This document shows positions 10,530-20,820 of a DNA stretch of 64,000 nucleotides, piece by piece. The notes beneath the pieces were generated by a model. That model saw nothing but the letters and a program-made list of their open reading frames with translations, made no database searches and was not told the origin of the DNA. The position numbers were made by a program, and so were the translations under genes. Every line of letters begins with the position of its first letter. Positions within the stretch are counted from its first letter, which is position 1. Origin of the DNA: Parascedosporium putredinis (Eukaryota > Ascomycota > Sordariomycetes > Microascales > Microascaceae). The DNA lies in assembly GCA_949357655.1 (NCBI GenBank), contig CASHTG010000006.1, forward strand, positions 310,001 to 374,000. The letters run 5' to 3'.

Positions 10530-13500
10530 AAAGAGAGGCAGTCTTTTTTGTTTCCCCTTTTCATGAAAGACTTGAAAGGGAGACAGGTCACTGCTACGGA
10601 CTCGAGGGACAAGCGTAGAGCGCCGGAGCACGCACGCACGTCCGGGAAAGCATCTAGATGGAGGGCACGCATGGTTACGGCTTGTATGCAAGGCGCCGGG
10701 CTTATTACAAAGAGAGTGGCTTTTTTATTCCTTTACGCCCTTCTTTTTCCGGCTCTTCATCTTTTTCTCTTTTTTTTTCTCATTATTTCTTTCTTTATAT
10801 CTCCAAATACCTGTGGTGCCTGGTGAGCGAGGCGCAGTTCTGCATACGTTTTACTCATTTTGTAATTACGCTTTCGACCCTTTTGATGGCTTGGTTTTGC
10901 TCCTTGGAATTGATTCAGATGGCCTGTCTTGGCTGGCCTCCTCCCCTTCCCTCTCTGGTCCCTCGTCAGAGTTCAATATACTGAAGGCTGTTCCTTGTGT
11001 TCCTTGTTTTATTTTTCCTGGAAGAGGGGAGCGGGGAACTCAGATGAAGTCTAGTTACGTTGCATCGCATTCGTTTTTGTCGGTTCAATGTGTTCTGGTC
11101 CCTGATTTATCGTTTCAAGCGTACGGCTCTTCGCGTCGTTCGACTGCGTGCATCGCGGAGATGGTGCTTGTTGCGTTGCGCTGTTCTCTGAGGATGCGTG
11201 CTTTTCACCTGACAATAGACGCGGTGGCGACGGAGCATCGGGGCCGACTGGCGAAGACTGGAGCTCTTCTAAAAAGCAACGGAATCGAGCTGTCGGGGGG
11301 CCTCAATGACGTCCTCCAAGACCACTAGCGCGGGAACCAAATGCCGGGCGTTCCGCGACCCGGACGGAACGGTCCCCGGAACCCCCTTGGCTTACCAGGC
11401 ATGGTTGAAATGATGAGGAAAGAAAAGACATGGTGATAGCGGGGGAGAACACAAGGTTTGACGGCTTCCTTTTGCGTCCGTCTTTCCCCTTTTTCTTGGA
11501 TATATTGAATACGAGGGTTGGCTCCGTCGGACGGGATCGATGGGATCGTGCATGCAGGTAGAAAGTGTGAGATTTGCGATGCTGTGGGTACTGGTGTTCG
11601 TCGTCTCACGCTCGCCCGGAAATCGAGACGAAGAGATAGATTGAACGAGGCTGGGCAGCAAGCGAGCTGCGCAAGTAAAGGCCTTGTTCTCGTTGCCCCT
11701 TGAAATCGGGCTCGCAGCACTCTAAGACCTCTAGTAATTGGATTAACGGGGCGGTGCAGCCCAGAGGACGAGCTACTTTATTTGAAGCAATTTGCAGAGC
11801 CGTGCACTGGAACAATCCAACGTTACAGCTTCTTCTTTCATGTTCTGTCACCTCATTTTACTAAGGAACGGGCAACGAGAAGCTGGAATAAGCAGCATAT
11901 CTCGTTTTTCTGTCTCTCTTTTCTTCCTTTTCTTTGCCGCTGGCACGACGGTACCTGCAAAGCGATGTCTCGGCATGGCCGGGCGGGTCCGTTGATGTTT
12001 GGACGACGAGACGAGACGTCAAAGGCGAGCTCACGACATGACATCGGAAAGAAGAAGAGAGGATCAGGGGAGACGAGACGACCAAGACTTTCAATCCTAC
12101 TGCACTCCCTTATGTCTTGGGCCCTTTTTTCTTTTCGTTTATCGTAATTTGGGGCGAGCGTGAGACGCCTATGGCAAGTGATCGGCGCCCAGAGGTCACT
12201 GGAAAGAAATAACGAAAGAGCAAGTGAATGGCCGAGAAGCCTCGGAGGAACTTTCAGACATTCGGCCCCGGATAGGTAGCTCGAACGAGATGTGGGGAAG
12301 GGAGGAGGTAACAGAAGACTTGGACGCAAAAGGCAGATCATGTCAGACGAGCCGGCACACCGACCCGGTCGAAAAGCGTCGGTCTCTTGACCCAGCTGGG
12401 GCCTAGAAAGAAAAAAAAAAGAATGAAGGAAACCGATGGTTCCATCCCACTATTTCGCCTACGTTGATTCAGTTTTGGATGGCAGGTTGCCCTCCCCCTC
12501 CTCTCCCGGGCCCATTCGCCAGTTGCAGCTCTGGACGGCGTATCTCGAATACGAGCTTTCATTTGTTTTCCCTGTTGGCTTTTGTTCTCTCTTCGGTAAC
12601 GAAGAGACCACCTCCCGCCGTAAGGAGGGTTCGGGCGGTACGGGGAGGAAAGAAGCCTGGTTCAAGGTACCGGGCACAAGGCGCTTTTTTTAGCCGAGCT
12701 ATGGTCTAGCGCCAGCGACCGTCTCTTGTCGTTGTCGTGTCAGGGCTAGGACCCGGAGGCCGCTGTCTGCCATTTTTCGAGGTGGCTCCTCACACATCTC
12801 ATGATGGAGGGGCGGGGGATAGTTGGGTGATTGAACGGTGACGATGGAATTCTCGAGGCCAAGAGACTGTCTCGTCGCTGTAAGAGTTCCCCGCGAGACT
12901 AGGGTTCCCACTTAGCGCGAGGTGTTGATTCCCCAAAGGAAAAAAGGATTGAAGGAGAGCGGCCGCGGGAGGAGTGAGAGGAGCGCGTACCGCACCACGT
13001 AGGCGCAAAAGTGCAATCTACGTTTGGAGGTCTTCTTTTCCTCTTGCATGTGGCAGGACGTAGATTCCCTCGTTGGTTTTTCGGCGGCTCTTCCCCTTGG
13101 CTCTCATCCCATTGACCAATATTAAAGTCTGTTTTATTGTTTTTGTCTCTTGCCCAAACAGACGCGCGCTGACGTCGATGGTGTTGTCCCTTTTTTCTTT
13201 TTTCCCTTTCTTCTTTCTTTTTAACCCCCTCTTTTGTTTTCTTTTCTTTTCTTCCACTACGTAGGCGTTCGGTTATACGAGGTTTGGGCCCGGATGAGGT
13301 CGTCGGTTGTATGAGGTCAGCTGCGGACCATCTCAAAGGGAACGTTCGCTGTGGTGGGTGGGGTTGGTGATGATGTCGTCGAAACTTGGAGATCGGCTAA
13401 CATGATTTCGTCAAACTATATAAGAGCTGGGGAGCACCCCCTCTGCACCCAAACCTTTATTCTCGAGTTTCTTAGCAGGCATCACAAGTCAGCACTCCAG

Positions 13501-13578
13501 ATACAGTCTTCTTCTCTTTTCCATCTTATCCAAGACAGCAACCATCCACTTATCCCATCTATAGCCAATCCTCCCACC
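10530..13578. other. Intergenic: 3' flank of FHIP and promoter of the secreted protein gene
   Basis: No supported gene. A 171-codon open frame at 10813-11328 has no recognisable domain or splice context. The right end carries a TATA element at 13416-13424 and a CT-rich leader directly before the ATG at 13579. Confidence 0.5.
13416..13424 (+). promoter_or_regulatory. TATA box of the PhiA/IgE-binding-like gene
   Basis: CTATATAAG lies 155 bp before the ATG at 13579 and is followed by a pyrimidine-rich leader. A clear TATA box suggests a strongly regulated, possibly highly expressed gene, as is common for fungal secreted proteins. Confidence 0.6.
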
Positions 13579-14468
13579 ATGCCGCGTTCAACCTTGTATG
13601 CCGGCCTTTTCGCCCTCTTGGGTCTTGCCACGGCCCAAGACTTTGACAATGACTGCGGAGGAGTTGCCTATGACCCTGAAAACGTAAGATCCCCGTAGAG
13701 ACCCCCGTTTGCTCTCTCCCCTGGCCTTCTTTCCGTTTTTGCTCGCTTCTCCATGATCTTTCCTCGTCATCGGGCACCGGCTGCATAAATGCTTCTTTCT
13801 CTCCCATGACCAAACGACTAACCCAAAAACACCCCACAGTACGTCTGCCACAACGACAACTTCCTCTGCCCCATCGTCGCCGGCGAGCCCCTCAGCTACT
13901 GCAACGGCGCCTGCTACAGCACCTTCATGTACACCTGCACCGACGGCGCGCTCTCCCAGCTCGCCCGCCACGAGGGCGCCTTCACGCTCACGGTATCGAA
14001 CCCGGCCATCGAAGCCGACGGGTGGCCGGTGACGGCGTGCGGGCAGCACCTGTGGGTAGGCGGCGAGACGTGCTCGTACTGCCCCGCCGAGGTGGTGGGC
14101 GAGGAGAATTGCCCGCCCGGCAACGTGACGGCGCTGTACGCCCCAGCGGCCTGGCCACCGTCGTGCCCGGCGGCCAGCAGTACTACCTTGACCCGGAGTG
14201 GTTCGTCGGCTACACCCAGGCCCACTCGGCGTACGTGCCCCCGGCAGCACCGTCGGCGGGTTCGTCGCCTTCGAGGACGGCGGGTTCGTCAACGTCAACG
14301 AGGGCGCCGTGGGCTGGGCGACGTGCTACCCCACGGCGTCGGGGGCGGCGGCGGCAAGTGGACGCTCTGGTCGAGGAACGCGTCGTCGGCGGCGCTGGGG
14401 AAGGGTGTTTTGCGGTGAATTTGAAGGTTACGCCGGCGGAGGGCGGGGCGGCGTGGCAGTATTCTTGA
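13579..14468 (+). CDS. Secreted PhiA / IgE-binding-like cell-wall protein with extra N-terminal Cys-rich region
   Basis: Secreted protein of about 245 residues. Exon 1 (13579-13683) encodes a signal peptide, MPRSTLYAGLFALLGLATAQ, then DFDNDCGGVAYDPEN. The intron (13684-13839, GTAAGA/CAG, with CTAAC branch) leads into a Cys-rich segment, YVCHNDNFLCPIV, YCNGACYSTFMYTC. The C-terminal domain matches the PhiA/IgE-binding pattern of fungal wall and allergen-like proteins: ACGQHLWVGGETCSYCP, CPPGNVTALYAP, VVPGGQQYYLDPEW, GYTQAHSAYVPPGS, then VNLKVTPAEGGAAWQYS at the stop. Four -1 shifts are needed, all in runs: C4 at 14141, C5 at 14238, G5 at 14341 and G3 at 14403. PhiA homologues affect conidiophore and wall integrity in Aspergillus; the role here is inferred. 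No GPI signal or membrane segment is seen. Confidence 0.8.
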
Positions 14469-14552
14469 GCGATGGAGCAGACAAGTGAGTCTTGACTGTT
14501 GTGGGAGGAAGAGAGACGAGGTGTTTTTCGAATTACACAGACGCAGAGACGC

Positions 14553-14587
14553 GTACGCACACGCACACGCACACGCACACGCACACG
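14553..14587. repeat. (CACACG)n microsatellite
   Basis: About five consecutive CACACG units lie about 90 bp after the stop of the PhiA-like gene, probably in its 3' UTR. Confidence 0.8.
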
Positions 14588-17500
14588 CGGATATCCACGA
14601 AGAAAGAGGAGAGGATGATGGGAATCTAGTAATTGCTAATGGATATTTACGGTTGGGAATAACGCTCCCGAGAAAGACTGCAGGGTAGAACAGAGGCAAA
14701 CTCATGAGGCGGTTCTCAACTCTCTCGTTGGAGAGAGATATCCCCGTTCCTGTCCTTCATTGTTGATTTCTGTCAGTACAGGACACCCTCCTTTGAACTG
14801 AAAGGACAGGTCAGGTTTAGCCACAATGACGGGCTGCGGCGGCGTGAGATCAAAGGGGGCCTACGGGCCTTCAGCTTCAAGTTGATTAATCAAGTAACAA
14901 GGAAGAAAAAAGTTGAATAACACCATGACTCGCGTGCCACCACATCGCGCAATGTCTTACCCATGTACCGTCGATGGGGGAGCTGAAGTGAGGAGCCGGT
15001 GGGAGATTCAGCCTCAGATATGCTTCATCGAAGAAAACGAAACAAGTACGCGTGAGATTGATTCCCGCTGGTGATACTAGGGGAAACACCGGCGTCATGC
15101 CGTGCCACCTCCAACGCCATACCCATCGTGGCGCGGGAGGGATATAAGAAATGGAACAACTCATTTTTATTTGGGGGCTTTTCTTTCGCACTGCTAACCC
15201 TAAATCGACGTTGGAAGCACAATGAAGGAAGAAAATCGGGGGCCAAAGAGAGGAGAAAGACAGAGAGAGAACTGCGGAGAGGTGACATCGCTGCGGAAGG
15301 GCGCCCGCAACTTCGGGGGTTGTCGAGTTTTTATGAAATACAATGTCAAGATACGGGTGGGGAGTTACTCGGTCTCCCTTCTCCTGCAAAGGGAGGGAAA
15401 GACGCAAAGGATACCAACCTTGGCCGATCTACGAAGCCCCGGAATGGTACGGAGATAGCAGGAACGACATCGCCGCCTTGGGTGTAACGTCTAGGCCTGC
15501 TCGTCATCGCACCGAAGACCTGATATGGCCCATGCTCGGGGCATTGTAGCCCTGGTGCCTATTTGCGTAATATCGCCAGCCATCAGCTCGAAAAGCAAAG
15601 AGATGGATCTTCGTACTGGTTATCGAAGAGGCAGCCACCTCGAGCTCACCGTCTCATGATAAAACACTAAAATTCCGTTCCTTTGTCTTGCTCGCCGCTT
15701 CTAAACCCCCTGCAAGACGAGCGTGTCTTCATCTGCTTCGGTAGCGTCATACACCGGGCATCCCTTGCAGTGGACGCATCATCCCTTTGGGAGGGTTATA
15801 TCTCTTTTGTGTACTAGGAGATGGCGTGCCTATGCTAGCACGACGTCTGGCAGTAACTGGAAATGTTTCGCCGTACGTGAAGGGCCTAATGGAATCCGTT
15901 AGCAAACATAGGCCCGGTGCCGAAGTGGGGGCCACAAGGCCATCCGAATTCGATTAGTATGTGATGGTCCCACCAAATTAAAGACCTAGCAACATGAGAT
16001 AAGGGTGAAGATGTTGACTGTGTCTATGTGCGTCTTTGAGGCACCCACCACTTAGTCCCAGTCCAAGCCGGCTTTGAATATATCCTCGAATCAACTGTAG
16101 CCATGGAGGCAGGGAGAGGGGATCGGCCAAGGAAAGGCAAGGGAAGAAAAGCAACCGGGGCTAGGCTACCGGCCGATAGCGGGCTCGGAGGGGGCGGAAA
16201 AAGCTTGCAGGTGCCGGGTTGCATCCGTGGAGTCGGGCTGCTTACGGGAGGGCTCGGGGTTGCATCCATAGAGGCGGACACATGGAAGAGGGGAGTAGGA
16301 GATGAAGATACTTCGTCAATGGGGATACGTGGTGCACCACACAGGATCCAGAGACAGTATCTCTCTACCTATTCTCTTTTACGATGTATGCTTCCTTTGG
16401 CCCATTCACTTCATCGCCCTGAGTGGTCGCCATTCTCCTCACAGAGTCGGCAAATTCCATCTTGCAGAAATTGTAAACCGACGAAAGAAACGAGGAAGAT
16501 CAAAGTGACAAGTCTCCGACACTATAAGATATGCAGGAGGATATATACAGTCGTAGAAAGCCGGGTAGACGACTCCTTTTGCATGGAGGGAGCCGAGGCT
16601 GCATCCGTATGGTTGACGTTTACATCAGGAAGCGAGGCCGCATAGGCAATATATCCAATATTTACAGTCTGCTTCGGACAAATGCGATGTGACTATGGGT
16701 GCGGAATTAAGGGAGAAGCACTCCCCTCAAGACAGTGCAAGTCTTGACCTAGCACGAGCAGCTTTGCTCGTTCCCCGCTTGAAGGACCATGATATGCGAG
16801 GGATCGACCGAGCGGAAGTGATCAACGTGTAAGTCGTGCATGCAGCGCATGTCCGCGCCGCGTGTACGTAGAAGAAGGGAAGAAGAGAGAGGGTTCAAAG
16901 TTGATGGCCGAGACAAAGACAAGCAGCTCGACAAGACATGGGATGGGCGGGCTAGTCAAGGTTTTGTTTCCGCACAATGTAGTGTAATCATTAAAATCGA
17001 ATGCTCCCAAAGATTGGGGGGCGCAGAGGGGCGGGGAGCGAAAGGAAAAAGGAACGAAAAGCCGGAATGGCTAGTCGAAGGTGGAGATTCATCAAAGGGA
17101 GCACGTTAATGAATGTGCACTAATATGTACGATGAATCTATGTATTGGTCTCGAGGTGCGTGTGTGCTAAAAATAGACGGGGTCTCTCCCATCATGCCGG
17201 GGTGCAAATTAACTCGCTGCTGATCCGTCAACCGAGTCCAACCCAAGGTTGAATCTCTTTTCGTCTTGTTCGTTCATTCTCCAGTCCTCTTCAGTCAACG
17301 TGGACTTTTCCTTGGGAGCGTGCTCTACGGGTAGGCTACATGTACATGGCTGCTCTTCTTCGTCCTCCTCGTCTCGAAGAAGAGAGAAGGGGGAACATGA
17401 CATTACATGGAATAGCGCGGATGTCTCAAACAAAGCGACCAACGCAACCTCAAATTCAGAGCTTGGTTCGCGAGCACCTTGATTTGCCTCTTCCTTTTCC

Positions 17501-18879
17501 CGGAAGGGAGGGGAATGGTAGGCCACAGGGCAGATCGCTGACCAGGCGTGCGGCACGTCTCGTCTTCATCGCGTGGTTCCCTTTCTCGTCAATTGCCCTC
17601 TCTGGTAGCGATCGGATCCTTGACGCGCGCAGGGCAACACTCTAACCGTGGAATCCCGCAATCAAGAATCCGACAAAAGAAACATTGAAGCTGGAGTGAC
17701 GGTGCCTGGCCGGGACAGCGCGTGGTTCCTCGCCCTCCTTTCCACATCCGGGTCATCGCATTGCCCCGAGAAAGGTGCGATGCCTTGAATCATTGGTGGC
17801 ATTCCATCTTTCTTACCCTTCTGCTTTCTTTTTGTCAACCTCTTTTTCCCATCGTCTTCCTTGATTGTTTCCAACTTAGACCGTTGCACCCCCTTGCGTC
17901 GCCACGCAGCATGCACTGGTACCGTTTTCCCGGTGACGAAGGTAAAAACGAAAACAAGTCACGACCCCAGCCATCGTGCGACCTCGTCGTCTGAGGTCAG
18001 CTCACAGAACGGAGGGGCTGATGTGAGGCTCCTTTTTCCCCTTGTTTTGAATTCCCTTTTTTCTTTTTGCTCCGCCTAGAGATTTTGGGGGCCTCGCCGA
18101 CGACGGAAAGCGAGCCGGCCAGTCGCCATCTTTCCCTTGACATCCCGGCTCATCTCAGTCCATCCTTGCTTCGCTCTTCTTCCAGTGTGCTTTGGTGATC
18201 TTAACATAGATGTTGCAAAGCGAGAGTGCGAGAATGCGATTAGTGATGTGGCGCCCCTCCTTCTCCCTTCCTCCCAGGGGCTGAGGGTGACATCCCGCAC
18301 ACTGGGGAAAAAAGGAAAGGAACCACGAGAGGCTTCCCTCCATCTTGGTTCTTCAGATACCCGTGGGGACCCCAAGCGGATGAATTGGAGGCCGACGACG
18401 CGATACACGGCGAACGAAGAGGTGTGTCTGTGTGTCGGTGTGTGAGTGCGCGCGCGTGTGTAAACTGCTACTGTTGCTTTTTCGGTGGGGATCCACGCAT
18501 CGTCACTCGTTTCTCTTTTTGTCTTTCTTTTCCTGCGGGGGCGGGGAGAAGGAGAAGAAAGAAAGAAAGGGAAAAAAAAACTATTTTCGTCTCTCCTCAA
18601 TGTGTTGAAAGGGAACGGGGACGAGGAGGCTCAGAGTCCGGGTCGAGTCATGTAGGCAAATGGGGAGGGGGCGACATCGTATACCCTCGAGCCGATCTCT
18701 CTCTCTCTCTCTTATTCTCTTACTCTATGTCTCGCTGGGTGAACGTGAAAAAAAGAAAAAAGTTTGGGAGGAGGAGTAGGAAGGGCAAAGGATAAATTGA
18801 AGCAATCTTCCCGTTTGGCCCTCCCCTCCATTTCACCCCATTCCCGGTCTTGGTCTTGGATTTCATCCTCTCCCGAGAG

Positions 18880-18889
18880 TTTATATATA
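18880..18889 (+). promoter_or_regulatory. Possible TATA element of the Cys-rich secreted gene
   Basis: TTTATATATA lies about 240 bp upstream of the ATG at 19123 and is followed by further TA repeats, so which copy is used is unclear. The leader between them contains CT- and CA-rich sequence typical of fungal 5' UTRs. Confidence 0.35.
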
Positions 18890-19122
18890 CATCCATATAT
18901 ATATATATTCCTTATTAGCATCCCCTCGCTTCCCGTCTTCTCATTCTCTTCTTCTCTTCTGGTTGACAACACCGGATCCCAAACCAACTACACACACACA
19001 AAAAGCATCCCAGTAATTGAGGATCGCAGACACGTATAGAAACACAATATAAAACAAAGCCAAGGCCCCTCTCGACAGAACTCCCCCGGCCCAGACATAA
19101 CACTTTTCTTTTCTCCCCAAAA

Positions 19123-19637
19123 ATGAAGCTCCTCGCTCTCCTCCCCTCGCCGCCGTCGCCGCCGCCGCCGCCTGCGGCTCCGTCAAGGAGTGCCCCGCCG
19201 GCACCCGATGCGACCTATCCAAGTGCCCCCTTCATGCCCACCAAGTTCTGCCAGAACGCCTGCGTGTCCCTGACGACCCGTTCCCCTCCCAAGAAGACGC
19301 CGCCCCCTGTCAAGGAGGAGCCCGAGGAGCCCGAGGAGCCTGAGTATCCCGAGTACCCCGAGGACCCCGAGTTCCCCCGGCAACGAGTACCCCCTGCGGT
19401 GGCTTCCGCATCACCCCGCCCCTCGAGTGCCCCGACCCGGACTCCATCTGCATGTCCGATCCTAGGCTCGGCGGCTGCGGCCTCGCCTGCGACGCCCCCG
19501 GCATCTGCGTCGTGCCTCTGTTCTGCGGCGGCTTCGCTGGCTTCGGATGCCCCGATGGCCTCGAGTGCTGGGACGATCCTAGGGATGACTGCGATCCCTT
19601 TAACGGTGGTGCTGACTGCGGTGGTATCTGCATCTAA
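19123..19637 (+). CDS. Small secreted cysteine-rich modular protein
   Basis: Intronless secreted protein of about 170 residues. The signal peptide reads MKLLALLPLAAVAAAAA once a -1 shift in the C4 run at 19143-19146 is bridged. The mature part begins CGSVKECPAGTRCDLSKCP and continues FMPTKFCQNACVSL. A Pro/Glu/Tyr-rich linker follows (EEPEEPEYPEYPEDPEFP), then two related modules: CGGFRITPPLECPDPDSIC with DPRLGGCGLACDAPGICV, and CGGFAGFGCPDGLECW with DDPRDDCDPFNGGADCGGICI at the stop. There are 18 cysteines, an even number fitting disulphide pairing. Two further frame changes are needed, at about 19226-19230 (-2 or +1) and at the C5 run before position 19382 (-1). The DDPRDDCDP-type motif recurs in secreted proteins of many fungi, with no function I can name. 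It may be a wall or effector-like protein; that is inference. Confidence 0.75.
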
Positions 19638-20415
19638 GCACGGGAGAGAGAGAGGGTGACTTGAGAGGATTGAGAGGATTGAGAGGATGAGGGAGGGGGA
19701 TGGCGGTGGCATCATCAGGCCTTGAGGTTCTGGGGAGGAAGTGCAGAGGGGTGGGAGAAGACGGGAGAACTCATGGTACGCTTGGTGGGTTCTAAGAGGC
19801 TGGTTATCTTGTTTCCATTCTTGGTAGATATAAATTGCATCACTTTGTCCATGATATAGACACCATGTCTTTGCCCGTGACTGCTCTCTTCCCTCCTCTT
19901 GTATCACAGGAACCGCGCTGTAGGTTAAGAGTCTAACTACCTTCTTCTTCTATCTCTCGAATAGGCGAGGCAGTGAGAATAAGACTCCAAGATACAAATC
20001 TTTGCGCGTTCGGCCACCTTTCTCTTCTCCTAGTTTCCGCACGTACACACACGCATATACTCTGGTTAGAGAAAAATAAAGCAAAGCCACGAGCCATTAA
20101 AGCTTCGCCTGTTCCATCTAAAAGTACCGACCTAGGTCTTACAAAAGCCCCCAAAGAAAAAGGGAGAAGAAGAAGAAGAGTAGAAAGAAGAAAGAGAAAA
20201 ATAGATACCATCTCCAAACTGCCGGACGGACGTCTAAACTATTTTCAAGTTGTGTTGTTCCATCCCAGCTATAACCCCAAGAAGAAGTGAAGATAAAAAG
20301 AAAAAGATAGAAGGAAAGACACACTTCTCGTGACAGAAAGATCCGTCAACTATTTAACCCTCGCGTATACTCGTCTTTTTGCACTGCCCAAGCCCCTTAT
20401 TCGATATTCTGCTTT
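19638..20415. other. Convergent 3' intergenic region
   Basis: This lies between the ends of the Cys-rich gene (plus) and the mucin-like gene (minus). It holds a 10-bp tandem repeat at 19662-19690 and a purine-rich A/G stretch around 20150-20320. No gene is seen. Confidence 0.55.
19662..19690 (+). repeat. 10-bp tandem repeat TTGAGAGGAT, three copies
   Basis: Three perfect or near-perfect copies lie about 25 bp after the stop of the Cys-rich protein gene, in its likely 3' UTR. Confidence 0.8.
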
Positions 20416-20786
20416 TCACCAATGCTTACGGTGTCCGTCATGATGCCCTCCCCGCCCACCATACCCGTGGCCGTACCCATCTCCGGGTCCGTGTCCTCCA
20501 CGGGTAGTCACGGCAGTCTTGAACGTAGTTGGCGCCGAAGTCGGCGTCCCCTCCACGGGGTCCGAGTCCTGCGTCGACGTCACTTCCCCGTCCGGATACT
20601 GCGGCTCTTCGGGGCCCGTCGGTTCCGGGGTCGGTTGCTCGGGGAGCTCGAGCCAATGGTTGTTCCCTCCACGGGGTCCGAATCCTCCGTGGACGTCTCA
20701 GTAGCTTCCGGATACTGCGGTTCCTCGGGACCTGTTGGCTCCGGAGTCGGTTGCTCGGGGAGCTCGAGTCAATGGTCGTTCCAGGC

Positions 20787-20820
<34 letters not shown>

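Larger units (their letters stand above)
14469..19122. other. Long intergenic region between two secreted-protein genes
   Basis: No gene is supported in this 4.6 kb. It contains a CACACG repeat at 14553-14587, a TC-rich tract at 18690-18712, and TA-rich stretches at 18880-18908 that may include the promoter of the next gene. Open frames are short and of random composition. Confidence 0.5.

Noticed and set aside
10813..11328. 171-codon open frame after FHIP
   Set aside because: No recognisable motif; position and composition fit a 3' UTR or intergenic DNA.
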